NCBI GenBank assembly: GCA_963795825.1
Contig: CAWCIW010000001.1
Location: 744,001 to 808,000, forward strand
Length of the DNA stretch: 64,000 nucleotides
Reading direction: 5' to 3'
Origin: BOG-908 sp963795825
GTDB lineage: Bacteria > Pseudomonadota > Alphaproteobacteria > Acetobacterales > Acetobacteraceae
The position numbers were made by a program, and so were the translations under genes. Numbering within the stretch: position 1 is the stretch's first letter; each line of letters begins with the position of its first letter. Below, in pieces: positions 38,781 through 47,320 of the stretch. The notes under the pieces were generated by a model, which worked only from the letters and a program-made list of their open reading frames with translations, ran no database searches and was not told the DNA's origin.

Positions 38781-39306
38781 ATGAAGTATGCAGCTATCGC
38801 TATGGCGGCCTGCCTGTCGGCCGGTCCGGCCGCCGCAGCCACCTTCACCTATACCGGGCCGTTCTTCACCCCGGCGAGCGTGGGATCGAGCAAGTTCACC
38901 CGGATCGTCCTGCAGTTCACCGTGCCGGGCACCGTGCAGCCGAACACCACCTACACGATGACCGGCCTCACCGCATTCGCGGACGGCATGAACAAGCTGC
39001 CGCAGATCACCAGCTACCTGGCCAGCGGCAAGGCATACGGCGGCCAGCTCGGCGCGCTGCTCTGGGGGACGGTGACGACCGGGCCGACCGGCCAGGCGGT
39101 CTCCTGGACGTTCAAGGTTCAGTCGGAATTCACCGACGGGCTGGGCAACGAGGGCTACGAATTGCTGGTCAACGGGCCGGGCAACGCGCTTGACCTGCCC
39201 CTATGCGCAATGCGGGTATGACAGCCTGCTGACGACGCTGCCGGAGACCTTGCCGCGCACGTTCGCCCTGGTCTCCACCCATTTCGGCCTGCTCAGGCAC
39301 AACTGA
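38781..39306 (+). CDS. Secreted hypothetical protein, frameshifted near its C-terminus
   Basis: Starts at ATG 38781 with a clear signal peptide (MKYAAIAMAACLSAGPAAA). The mature part starts TFTYTGPFFTPASVGSSKFT and is rich in Thr, Gly and beta-prone residues, suggesting a small beta-sandwich. One extra C in the CCCC run at about 39198-39201 changes frame; removing it gives DLPYAQCGYDSLLTTLPETL and a stop at 39306, for 174 residues. No family is recognised. It converges on the PQQ-propeller gene across a perfect hairpin. Confidence 0.6.
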
Positions 39307-39324
39307 GCAATCCGGACGCGTATC

Positions 39325-39356
39325 GGGGCAGCCCTCCTGCGCAGGAGGGCTGCCCC
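39325..39356. terminator. Perfect 32-bp palindrome, likely two-way terminator
   Basis: GGGGCAGCCCTCCTGC and its exact reverse complement, back to back, between converging stops at 39306 and 39367. There is no U-tract on either side, so the stem alone would have to act, perhaps with Rho or as an mRNA end stabiliser. Confidence 0.7.
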
Positions 39357-39366
39357 GCAGCAGGAC

Positions 39367-40851
39367 TTACCGGTTGAAGGTGTAGGCGTAGAGCGTGCCG
39401 CCGCCCGCCACGTAGATGTGCTTGTTGGCGGCCAGAACGGTCTGGAAATGGCGCAGGCCCTGCATCGGCTGGCCGCCGCCGTTGAACACCACCGCACCGG
39501 TCATCGCATCGTAACCGTGCAGCAGGTTGTCGCCCTCGGCGCCGACGATCCAGACGATCGGGTTGGCCGAGCCGTTGGTGGTGGTCACGATAGGCGCGCC
39601 GGCACCGTTCATCGCCGCGCACCACAGCTCGTTGATCGGCGCGCTGCCCGAGGCTGCCACCGACAGCATGGTCACGCTGCTGCCACCGCATTTCAGGCCG
39701 TTGCCGTCGCGGAACACCACCATCGAGAGATTAGCCGTGTTGTAGAGCGCCGGCGCGGTGATGATCTCGCTGTTGGAGACCTTCTGCACGGCGATCTGGC
39801 CGCCGATGCCGCCGAGGTTCTCGCGGTTGACGAGGTAGGCGTTGCCATCCTTGCCGAACGCGATCAGGCGCGGGTTGCCGGGCACGCCGCCGGCGAAGAA
39901 CGGCAGCGCCTCGGTGCCGCCGAGGTCGAGGTCCTGCTGATCCAGCGTCTGCCAGTTCGACGGCGTGTAGTAGCCGGCCGTGCTGGTGGCGTGCGCCAGG
40001 CCGCTGCGCAGCCGGATGATGCCTTCGCCGTCGCCCCAGGTGCTGGCACCCGAGGTGTTGCCGGTGGTGACATACACGCTGTGGCCGTCCGAGGCGGCGC
40101 CGCCCTGGGCCCAGATGCCGCCGCGGTCGGCGCGCGTGCTCCATACGCCGGCCACGCTCGGGGTGGCCGACGGCGTCACCTGCACGACGACGCCGTGGTA
40201 GTTGCCGCAATCGCCCGAGCGGCCGCCATAGGTGAAATAGGCAGCGCCGTTGAGGAACAGCACGGCGCCGCGCTCGCCCTGTATGGTGGAGTCGAAGCCC
40301 ACGCCGCGCGCGGCCAAAGCGGCCTGGACGTCGAGCGGATAGCCCGGCTGCACGGCGCCTGTTGCCGCCGAGATCGCATAGATCTGGTGGCGCACCGTGC
40401 TGGACGTGGTGCCGGTGACGGCATCGAGATAGATCAGGCCGCTCGCGGGATCGATCGCCGGCGTGCCGGTGATGCCCTCGATCGGGATGTTGCCGCATTG
40501 CAGCTGGTTGCTGGACGGCCCGGCCGGAAGCTGCGTGCTCCAGGCGACCGCACCGGTGCTGGCGTTCATCGCTTCGACCAGGTTGCCCTCGGTGGCGACG
40601 ATGACGTTGCCGACGGTGCCGGGCGTGGCCTGCCAGTAGAGCGGCTGGGCATAGACGGCGCCGCTGAAGGTGCCGTTGAAGGCGGTGTCGCGGTGCATGG
40701 TGGCGCCGGTGACGTCGGTCAGGCCGGGCACCACGTATTCGCCGTGCCGGTTGGAGGTGTTGTGGTAGGTGGTGACGCTCTGGGCGGCGGCGGTGCCGGC
40801 GGCCAGCGCCAGAGCCAGTTGGAGGCCGGCGCGTTGTGAATACGATCGCAT
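39367..40851 (-). CDS. Exported PQQ-like beta-propeller protein
   Basis: A 494-residue protein starting at ATG 40851, with a signal peptide (QLALALAAGTAAAQS). The sequence holds repeated PQQ/quinoprotein-like blades: VIVATEGNLVEAMNASTGAV, GTPAIDPASGLIYLDAVTGT, VYVTTGNTSGASTWGDG and YVAGGGTLYAYTFNR. The Trp-docking motifs and calcium/PQQ ligands of true alcohol dehydrogenases are not evident, so a structural or binding role is likelier. There is no cytochrome or dehydrogenase partner nearby. Confidence 0.8.
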   Translation of the reverse strand: MRSYSQRAGLQLALALAAGTAAAQSVTTYHNTSNRHGEYVVPGLTDVTGATMHRDTAFNGTFSGAVYAQPLYWQATPGTVGNVIVATEGNLVEAMNASTGAVAWSTQLPAGPSSNQLQCGNIPIEGITGTPAIDPASGLIYLDAVTGTTSSTVRHQIYAISAATGAVQPGYPLDVQAALAARGVGFDSTIQGERGAVLFLNGAAYFTYGGRSGDCGNYHGVVVQVTPSATPSVAGVWSTRADRGGIWAQGGAASDGHSVYVTTGNTSGASTWGDGEGIIRLRSGLAHATSTAGYYTPSNWQTLDQQDLDLGGTEALPFFAGGVPGNPRLIAFGKDGNAYLVNRENLGGIGGQIAVQKVSNSEIITAPALYNTANLSMVVFRDGNGLKCGGSSVTMLSVAASGSAPINELWCAAMNGAGAPIVTTTNGSANPIVWIVGAEGDNLLHGYDAMTGAVVFNGGGQPMQGLRHFQTVLAANKHIYVAGGGTLYAYTFNR

Positions 40852-40963
40852 GGCGTTTCCCTTGTTTGCTTTACGCGGCGTGTTAACACCTCTGCTATCC
40901 TGAGTTGCAAGACAAAATGCGTAACCGGCGGTTGGCGGGGTGGGGTGGGGCGTATAGGAAGGT

Positions 40964-41015
40964 TAGCAAGCAGTCCTTTTTTGAAAAAAAGGACCAAAAA
41001 ACTTTTGCTTTCCGC
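40964..41015. repeat. Family A half element (left arm), copy 17
   Basis: GCAGTCCTTTTTTGAAAAAA, GGACCAAAAAACTTTTGCTT, 74 bp before the ATG of the MDR enzyme gene. Confidence 0.8.
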
Positions 41016-41088
41016 GCATTTGCGACGCTCGCGTCTATCCGGGTTAGCTCGTGCGTGGCCGGTTTCGCCATGCTTAGGAACTCTCCGA

Positions 41089-42096
41089 ATGCGCCTTTAT
41101 CGCCTGCCGCAGCACACCAGCATCGACGACCTGACGCTTGTCGAGGCCGATACCCCTCGGCCCGGCCGCGGCCAGGTTCTCGTGCGCATGCGGGCGGCTT
41201 CGCTGAATTTCCGCGACCTCGCGGTGGCCAGCGGCAAATACATGATGAGCAAGCTGCCGCCGAACCTGGTGCCGCTGTCGGACGGTGCGGGCGAGGTGGT
41301 GGAAATCGGCGCCGACGTGACCCGCGTGCGTGTGGGCGACCGGGTGGCCGGCATCTTCATGCAGGGCTGGATGGGCGGCGATATGGAGCCGGAAGATGGC
41401 GCCACCGCGCTGGGCGGTGCCATCGACGGCGTGCTGGCCGAATACGTGGTGTTCGACGCGCGCGGCCTGGTCCATGTGCCGGCGCATCTGTCCTACGAGC
41501 AGGCCGCGACCTTGCCCTGCGCCGCGGTGACGGCCTGGAACGCGCTGTTCGGGCTGCATCCGCTGATCGCCGGCCAGACCGTGCTGGTGCTCGGCACCGG
41601 CGGCGTTTCGATGTTCGCGCTGCAATTCGCCCATGCCGCCGGGGCGCGGGTGATCGCCACCTCGTCGAGCGACGACAAGCTGGCGCGCGCGCGCGCGCTC
41701 GGCGCTTCGGACGGGGTGAACTACAAAGCCGAGCCGGAGTGGCAGGACGCGGTGCGCCGCCTGACCGACGGGCGCGGCGTGGACCATGTGGTGGAGGTGG
41801 GCGGGCCCGGCACGCTGCAGCGTTCGGTGCAGGCCACGCGCAGCGGCGGGGTGGTGACGCTGATCGGCGTGCTGACGCGCGGCACGCTCGATCCGCTGGC
41901 GGTGTTCGGCGGCGGCAGCATCATACGGCCGATCTATGTGGGCTCGCGCCAGATGTTCGAGGCGATGAACCGGGCGATTGCGCTGCATGGTATCGTGCCG
42001 GTGGTGGACCGGGTGTTTGCGTTCGAGGCGGCGCGGGAGGCGTACCGGCATCTCAAGGGTGCTACGCATGTGGGTAAGGTGGTGGTTGCGATCTGA
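41089..42096 (+). CDS. MDR-family NAD(P)-dependent oxidoreductase (quinone oxidoreductase-like)
   Basis: A 335-residue enzyme starting at ATG 41089 (MRLYRLPQHTSIDDLTLVEA). The GroES-like domain has ASLNFRDLAVASGKY and PLSDGAGEVVEIGADV; the Rossmann part has VLVLGTGGVSMFALQFAHAA and RVIATSSSDDKLARARALGA. The catalytic zinc ligands of classic alcohol dehydrogenases are not evident (NFRD in place of C-H pairs), which suggests a zinc-independent reductase. The substrate is unknown. An upstream in-frame extension runs through copy 17 and was rejected. Confidence 0.87.
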   Translation: MRLYRLPQHTSIDDLTLVEADTPRPGRGQVLVRMRAASLNFRDLAVASGKYMMSKLPPNLVPLSDGAGEVVEIGADVTRVRVGDRVAGIFMQGWMGGDMEPEDGATALGGAIDGVLAEYVVFDARGLVHVPAHLSYEQAATLPCAAVTAWNALFGLHPLIAGQTVLVLGTGGVSMFALQFAHAAGARVIATSSSDDKLARARALGASDGVNYKAEPEWQDAVRRLTDGRGVDHVVEVGGPGTLQRSVQATRSGGVVTLIGVLTRGTLDPLAVFGGGSIIRPIYVGSRQMFEAMNRAIALHGIVPVVDRVFAFEAAREAYRHLKGATHVGKVVVAI

Positions 42097-42103
42097 GGCG
42101 GGG

Positions 42104-42344
42104 CCAAGCAAGCAAGTCCTCCTTTTTCGAGAAAAAGGAGCAAAAAGCTTTTGTCTTGACGCCTGCACGTGGGTTTACGCTGGTCTGCCGGGGTGCGTCC
42201 TTGCACCGCAAGTTAGATGCTCGTGCTAGTGAAGGCCCCTGTCCTCGTCCGCCAGGAATACCGCATTTGTATCCAGCTTGGGCGCGACAGCACGGAGCAA
42301 AAGCTTTTTGCTTCTTTTTCTCGAAAAAGAAGGCCTTCCTTCCT
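42104..42344. repeat. Family A element with long spacer, copy 18
   Basis: Left arm TCCTCCTTTTTCGAGAAAAA and class-1 inner sequence GACGCCTGCACG; right arm of the other class (TATCCAGCTTGGGCGCGACA) and TTTTTCTCGAAAAA. The inner arms belong to different classes, so this copy looks like a recombinant. Spacer contains GCAAGTTAGATGCTCG. Confidence 0.8.
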
Positions 42345-42365
42345 AAAAATCACCGGTTATAACGA

Positions 42366-43517
42366 ATGATTTCCGAACGCCGCCTCCTTCGCGCGGAACC
42401 CGATTTCGGGCTGCTCACCAAGCTGTGGCGCATCAACTGGATCTATGTGCTGCTGCTCTGCGCCCTGGCCGGATGCGGCTACGTGGCACTGTATTCCGCA
42501 GGCGGCGGACCGGAGCCGTATGCCTGGCGGCACGCGCTGCGCTTCGGGTTCAGCCTGGTGATGATGCTGTCGATCGCGATGCTGGATATCAGGTTTATCG
42601 CGAAGTTCAGTTGGCCGTTCTACGGCTTTGCGCTGGTGCTTCTGGTTCTGGTGCTGAAGATGGGCCATGTGGGCAAGGGTGCGGAGCGTTGGCTCGATAT
42701 CGGTCCGTTGCAGCTGCAGCCGAGCGAGATCATGAAGGTGGCGCTCGCGATGGCGCTCGCGTCGTGGTTCAACCGGGCGAGCTGGGCGCGCGTGGGCAAC
42801 CCGCTGTTCCTGATTTTGCCGGGCGTGGCGGTGCTGTTGCCTGTCGGGCTGATCCTGAAGGAGCCCAATCTCGGAACTGCGTTCATCACCGGCGTGGTGG
42901 GGTTTTCCATCTTCATCGGCGCCGGCATGCGGTTGTGGCAGATGGCGATACTGGCGGTGCCGCTGCCGTTTGTTGCCGAGTTCGCCTACAAGCATCTGCA
43001 CGACTACCAGCGCGCGCGTATCACCACCTTCCTCAATCCGGAGAGCGATCCGCTCGGCGCCGGCTATAACATCATCCAGTCCAAAATCGCGCTGGGATCG
43101 GGCGGGTTGTGGGGCAAGGGCTTCCTGCAGGGCACGCAGGCGCATCTGAATTTCCTGCCGGAGAAACAGACAGATTTCATCTTCTCGATCGTGGCAGAGG
43201 AATGGGGGCTGATCGGCGCGCTGGCGCTGCTGCTTCTGCTGCTCACGATCATACTCGGCGGCATGCTGGTGGCGCTACGGTGCCGGCATCAGTATGGCAA
43301 GCTGCTGGCGCTGGGTATCTCGGTGAACATGTTCATGTATGTGTTCGTCAACGTGGCGATGGTTGTGGGCGCCATTCCGGTGGGCGGGGTGCCGTTGCCG
43401 CTGGTGAGCCATGGCGGCTCGGCGATGCTGACGGTGATGTTCGCGATGGGCCTGCTGATGTCCGTGCACGTGCATCGCGACGTGGTGTTTCCCGATAAGC
43501 GGGATGCCCTGGACTAA
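42366..43517 (+). CDS. rodA: Rod-shape determining protein RodA (SEDS glycosyltransferase)
   Basis: A 383-residue integral membrane peptidoglycan polymerase of the elongation machinery, starting at ATG 42366. The SEDS landmarks KGAERWLDIGPLQLQPSEIM, ILKEPNLGTAFITG, FLNPESDPLGAGYNIIQSKI, TDFIFSIVAEEWGLIGALAL and VGGVPLPLVSHGGSAMLTVM are all present. About ten helices. Its transpeptidase partner (mrdA/PBP2), usually upstream, is not in the preceding gap; it is expected elsewhere. Confidence 0.94.
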   Translation: MISERRLLRAEPDFGLLTKLWRINWIYVLLLCALAGCGYVALYSAGGGPEPYAWRHALRFGFSLVMMLSIAMLDIRFIAKFSWPFYGFALVLLVLVLKMGHVGKGAERWLDIGPLQLQPSEIMKVALAMALASWFNRASWARVGNPLFLILPGVAVLLPVGLILKEPNLGTAFITGVVGFSIFIGAGMRLWQMAILAVPLPFVAEFAYKHLHDYQRARITTFLNPESDPLGAGYNIIQSKIALGSGGLWGKGFLQGTQAHLNFLPEKQTDFIFSIVAEEWGLIGALALLLLLLTIILGGMLVALRCRHQYGKLLALGISVNMFMYVFVNVAMVVGAIPVGGVPLPLVSHGGSAMLTVMFAMGLLMSVHVHRDVVFPDKRDALD

Positions 43518-43585
43518 GCCGCCTCGCGCCGAATGTGCCAGTCCGGCGCGCTGCAATGAAGCCGAAGCGCCCCTGCAGCCGAACG

Positions 43586-43640
43586 GAGCAAAAGTTTTTT
43601 GGTCCTTTTTTTCAAAAAAGGACTGCTTCCTTGCTTTCCA
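43586..43640. repeat. Family A half element (right arm), copy 19
   Basis: GGAGCAAAAGTTTTTTGGTC then a TTTTTTTCAAAAAA hairpin and GGACTGCTTCC. The stop and last seven or so codons of the GGDEF/EAL gene fall inside it. Confidence 0.85.
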
Positions 43641-46410
43641 CCCCCTCCACCAACACCCCAAACGCCTCCGCCGACATAGGCCGCCCGAAGTAATACCCCT
43701 GCACCTCCACGCAGCCCTCCTCGCGCAACATCTGCGCATGCGCCGCGGTCTCCACGCCTTCCGCCAGGCTGGCGATGCCCAGATCGCGCGCGATGCCGAT
43801 GATCGAGCGCACCAGCGGCCGCGCCGAGGGATCCGTGCCCAGCGAGCGGGTGAAGCTCTGGTCGATCTTCAGTTTGTCGATCGGCATGCGCTGCAGATAG
43901 CTGAGCGACGAGTAGCCGGTGCCGAAATCGTCCATGGCGATGCGCACGCCGAGCGCTTTCAGCCCGGCAAGCGTGGCCATGGTGTCTGGCGAGTCGCCAA
44001 GCAGCACGCCCTCGGTGATCTCGAGTTCGAGCCGCGACGGCGCCAGCCCGGTTGCGGCGAGCACGCCGCCCACCAGGCCCACGAGGTCCGTGGTGCGGAA
44101 CTGCACCGGCGAGAGATTGACCGCGACCGACAGATCCTCGGGCCAGCCGGCCGCCTCCCGGCAGGCTTCGCGCAACACCCAGGCGCCGAGCACGGTGATC
44201 AGGCCGCATTCCTCGGCGATCGGGATGAAGTCGGCGGGTGATACATGGCCGCGCACCGGATCATTCCAGCGCAGCAGGGCCTCGGCGCCTATCAGCGTGT
44301 TGCCGGCCAGGGCGTATTGCGGCTGGTAGTGCAGGTGCAGCGCGCCGGCGGCCACCGCCTGGCGGAGGTCGTGCTGCAGGTCGGAGCGCCGGCGCAGGGC
44401 GGTATCGAGTTCGGGGGTGAACACGCGGGCCTGGCCGCGGCCGCGCGCCTTTGCGTCGTAGAGTGCCATGTCGCCGAAGCGCAGCAGCTGGCCCGGATCG
44501 GTCGCGTGCAGCGGCGCCAGCGCGATGCCGATGCTCACGCCGACCGACACGTGGCGGGCCTCGATCATGTAAGGGCGCGACACCTCGACGATCAGCCGGG
44601 CGGCGAAGTCCAGCGCGCTCTCCGCGGCAGGCTGCAGCGCCTGGAGGATCACGAACTCGTCGCCGCCGAGCCGGGCCACGAGGTCGCCCGCGCGCAGGCA
44701 CCCGGTCAGTCGTTCGGCAACTGCGCGCAGCAGGCTATCCCCGGCCGCATGGCCGAACGCGTCGTTGACTTCCTTGAAGCGGTCGAGGTCGAGGCAGAGC
44801 ACAGCGAGGCCCTGCGGGCCCGCGCCGCGATGCATCTGATCCAGCGCGATTTGCAGGCGTTCGCCGAACAGGATGCGGTTCGGCAGGGCGGTCAGCAGGT
44901 CGTGATGGGCGAGATGGCGTATGCGCGCCTCGTCGACGCGGCGCTGGGTGAGGTCCGTGCAGATCATCACGGAGCCCACCGTGCCGCCTGCTTCGTCGCG
45001 TATCGGGCTTACCCGCATCAGCATGGGTACCGCGCCGCCATCGCGCACCAGCAGATCGGCCTCGCCGTGCCAGGGGAGCGCGCGGGCCATGGCGTTCTGC
45101 AGGTCGTGTCCGGTCCGGTCGTCCGAGATCAGGCTAGGCAGGCCGCCCAGGGCGCCGATCTCGGTCTCGTCATAGCCGAAGGCCAGCGTGAAGGCCGGGT
45201 TGACGAAGAGTGGCGCGCCCGTCTCGTCGGCGATCAATATCGCGTCGCTGGCGCTCTTCAGGGCCGCGCGGGCGCGCAGCCGCTCCTCGCTCTGCTGCCG
45301 CAGGCTGGCGGTGATATCCTCCAGCGTGCCGACATAGCCGAGATAGCGCCCGGCCTCGTCGCGCACGGCGCGCACGTTCTTGCTGACCCAGTAGGTCGAT
45401 CCGTCCGGACGGCGGAATTCGGAGATGGCGCCGACGAGCCCGGCTTCGGTCTTGATGCGGGTGCGCAGCTCATCGCGCCGCGCGTCGCTGACGAACAGCA
45501 GGCCCGCTTCGAGGGCGGATGCCAGGGCTTCGCTGTCGCGGTAGCCGCTGATCGCCAGTGCTGCGGCATTCACGCTGGTGATCTTGCCGTCTTCGCCGGC
45601 GCTGAAGATGCCGAGCGCCGCATTGTCGAACACCGCCCTGTATTTGCCCTCGGCGCGTACCAGCCGATGCGCGGTGTCGCGGAACACGCCGAGGGCGCGC
45701 GCCACCGCGCCGACCTCGTCCGTCCTGTCCAGCCCGGGCAGCGGCGTTTCCAGATCGCCCTGCGCCAGGCGCCCGAGTGCCGATGTCAGCAGATCGAGCG
45801 GGCGGGTGAGCTGGCGCAGCGCATAGAGCACCGCCAGCATCACCGCGCCCAGCACGATGATGAAGGCCACGCTTTGGATGCGCAGCTCGGCCGCCAGCGC
45901 CTGGTGCAGCCGGGTCGTCAGCAGAGAAAGGCGCAGCGTGCCGAGCGTCCGCGGGCGGCCGCGGTCGCTGAAGTCTATCGTGCGCGAAACGTTTATGCGT
46001 TCCGCGGGAATCCGTTCGCCCGATGCGTCCTTCAGGCTTATTGCGGTTTCGCGCTCGCTCAGCACCGAACCGTCCGGGCGCACCAGTGCGGCCGATGCGA
46101 AATCGGGATCTTCGGCCACCGCGTCCAGCGCCGCGTCGAGCTGATCCTGGTCCAGGTTCCACAGCGGCACAGAGAGCGCCGACGCCTCGACCGACACGAG
46201 CAGCTCCGCCCGTTCCCTCAGTGCCGCCCGGCCGGCCGCCTGCATCGCCCGCTGGCGTGCCCAGGCATCGACCAGGAGGATGGCAGCAAGGCACAGCGTG
46301 GCGACCGCCAGCGTGCGTATGCGCAGTGAGGCGCGCGGCCATGGCCAGAGGCCGCGCGGGGTATTTCCGCTTTCCGTGCTGGCTGGCGACAGGACGTCAG
46401 CGCGCAGCAC
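43612..46410 (-). CDS. Membrane GGDEF/EAL protein: bifunctional cyclic di-GMP enzyme
   Basis: 932 residues from a GTG at 46410 that overlaps the preceding gene by 14 bp. Order: helix (TLAVATLCLAAILLVDAWAR), ~130-residue periplasmic sensor, second helix (FIIVLGAVMLAVLYALR), HAMP (LTRPLDLLTSALGRLAQGDL), two PAS domains, GGDEF with intact ARLGGDEFVIL and TALPNRILFGERLQ, then EAL with IGAEALLRW, ITEGVLLGDS, DDFGTGYSSLSYLQRMPIDK and LAEGVETAAHAQMLREEG. Both catalytic motifs look complete, so it could make and degrade cyclic di-GMP. Coupling to a binding-protein gene suggests that a ligand controls it. The end (SKEAVLF) is contributed by a family A arm. Confidence 0.9.
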   Translation of the reverse strand: MLRADVLSPASTESGNTPRGLWPWPRASLRIRTLAVATLCLAAILLVDAWARQRAMQAAGRAALRERAELLVSVEASALSVPLWNLDQDQLDAALDAVAEDPDFASAALVRPDGSVLSERETAISLKDASGERIPAERINVSRTIDFSDRGRPRTLGTLRLSLLTTRLHQALAAELRIQSVAFIIVLGAVMLAVLYALRQLTRPLDLLTSALGRLAQGDLETPLPGLDRTDEVGAVARALGVFRDTAHRLVRAEGKYRAVFDNAALGIFSAGEDGKITSVNAAALAISGYRDSEALASALEAGLLFVSDARRDELRTRIKTEAGLVGAISEFRRPDGSTYWVSKNVRAVRDEAGRYLGYVGTLEDITASLRQQSEERLRARAALKSASDAILIADETGAPLFVNPAFTLAFGYDETEIGALGGLPSLISDDRTGHDLQNAMARALPWHGEADLLVRDGGAVPMLMRVSPIRDEAGGTVGSVMICTDLTQRRVDEARIRHLAHHDLLTALPNRILFGERLQIALDQMHRGAGPQGLAVLCLDLDRFKEVNDAFGHAAGDSLLRAVAERLTGCLRAGDLVARLGGDEFVILQALQPAAESALDFAARLIVEVSRPYMIEARHVSVGVSIGIALAPLHATDPGQLLRFGDMALYDAKARGRGQARVFTPELDTALRRRSDLQHDLRQAVAAGALHLHYQPQYALAGNTLIGAEALLRWNDPVRGHVSPADFIPIAEECGLITVLGAWVLREACREAAGWPEDLSVAVNLSPVQFRTTDLVGLVGGVLAATGLAPSRLELEITEGVLLGDSPDTMATLAGLKALGVRIAMDDFGTGYSSLSYLQRMPIDKLKIDQSFTRSLGTDPSARPLVRSIIGIARDLGIASLAEGVETAAHAQMLREEGCVEVQGYYFGRPMSAEAFGVLVEGVESKEAVLF

Positions 46411-47182
46411 GGGTGCTCCAGTCCCGCAGGCCGTAGCGGGCCAGGATGGCGGACATCCGGCCGGACTGGCGGAGCTGGGCGATGCCGCTACTGAGTATAT
46501 CCGCGTAACGTGGCGACAGCTTGTTGGCCGGGGAGAATGCGATGTAGAGGGGAACCCGCTCGGAATCCTGGCTGACGCTGAGGCTGTTCTCGAGCTGGAG
46601 CTCGGCCACCTCGCGTTCCAGCACCACGGAATCGTCCAGCACCACGTCGAGATGTCCGGCGATGAGCTTGAGCAGGTTCTTTGCCAGCGCACCGTCGCCC
46701 GACATGTATTGCAGGCGGGATTTGTCGCCTGACAGGCTGTGCAGGTAATCGCCGAGTTTGCCGCCGAACTCATATGTGGCGACGATGCCGATCACCTGGC
46801 CGTCCAGCGATTGCGGGCCCGCGTAGCGGAAGCCCGACTGTTTGCGGACGGCGAAGCCGGCGCTGCTGCGGCCGATCGGCTCGACGGGTATGATGAAGCC
46901 CGGAACGTCCGTGGCGTAGGCGCCGATCACCGCATCGGCATGGCCTTGGCGGACTTCCTGCAGGCTGCGCGTCCAGTTCAGCAACTGGTAGTCCACGTCG
47001 TAGCCGGCGGCACCGAAGACGGCGCGCACGATCTCTATCGCGTAGCCGGGATGGTCCGAGTCCGGTGCGCAATTATAGGGGCACCACAGATCGGAGCGCA
47101 GGGTGAGCACGGGCCTGGCTGCGCAGGGGACGGCGCTGGCAAGCGATAGCAGGATGGCGAGTAGGAACGGGCGGATCTGCAC
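46397..47182 (-). CDS. Periplasmic substrate-binding protein, family 3 (PBPb)
   Basis: A 261-residue protein starting at GTG 47182. Signal peptide MQIRPFLLAILLSLASAVPC (cleaved after the AAR or CAA region). The mature fold is a family 3 solute-binding protein: LTLRSDLWCPYNCAPDSD, AIEIVRAVFGAAGYDVDYQL and GHADAVIGAYATD, then SLDGQVIGIVATYEF and IAGHLDVVLDDSVVLEREVA. No ABC permease or ATPase is adjacent. It is translationally coupled to the GGDEF/EAL gene, so it is likely a ligand-sensing partner of that membrane protein. The ligand is unknown. Confidence 0.83.
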   Translation of the reverse strand: MQIRPFLLAILLSLASAVPCAARPVLTLRSDLWCPYNCAPDSDHPGYAIEIVRAVFGAAGYDVDYQLLNWTRSLQEVRQGHADAVIGAYATDVPGFIIPVEPIGRSSAGFAVRKQSGFRYAGPQSLDGQVIGIVATYEFGGKLGDYLHSLSGDKSRLQYMSGDGALAKNLLKLIAGHLDVVLDDSVVLEREVAELQLENSLSVSQDSERVPLYIAFSPANKLSPRYADILSSGIAQLRQSGRMSAILARYGLRDWSTRAAR

Positions 47183-47259
47183 GGGACCTCTGTGGGCGAC
47201 AGAGGCTCATTTTATCCGGGTGGGCTTAAGGCTTTGTGAGCGGGCGGCGGGGGAAGGTT

Positions 47260-47300
47260 GGGGGGCCTTCTTTTCTGAAGAAAAGAAGCAAAAGACTTTC
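47260..47300. repeat. Family A half element, degenerate, copy 20
   Basis: GGCCTTCTTTTCTGAAGAAA, AGAAGCAAAAGACTTTCGGG. The hairpin is shortened to TTCTTTTCTGAAGAAAAGAA but still pairs. It lies between the binding-protein gene and glnD. Confidence 0.65.
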
Positions 47301-47320
47301 GGGGGTGCTGTCGCGGCGCG

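Noticed and set aside
44245..46329. A 694-codon plus-strand frame opposite the GGDEF/EAL gene
   Set aside because: The minus strand carries complete HAMP, PAS, GGDEF and EAL motifs; the plus frame has no recognisable domain and is the usual GC-rich shadow.
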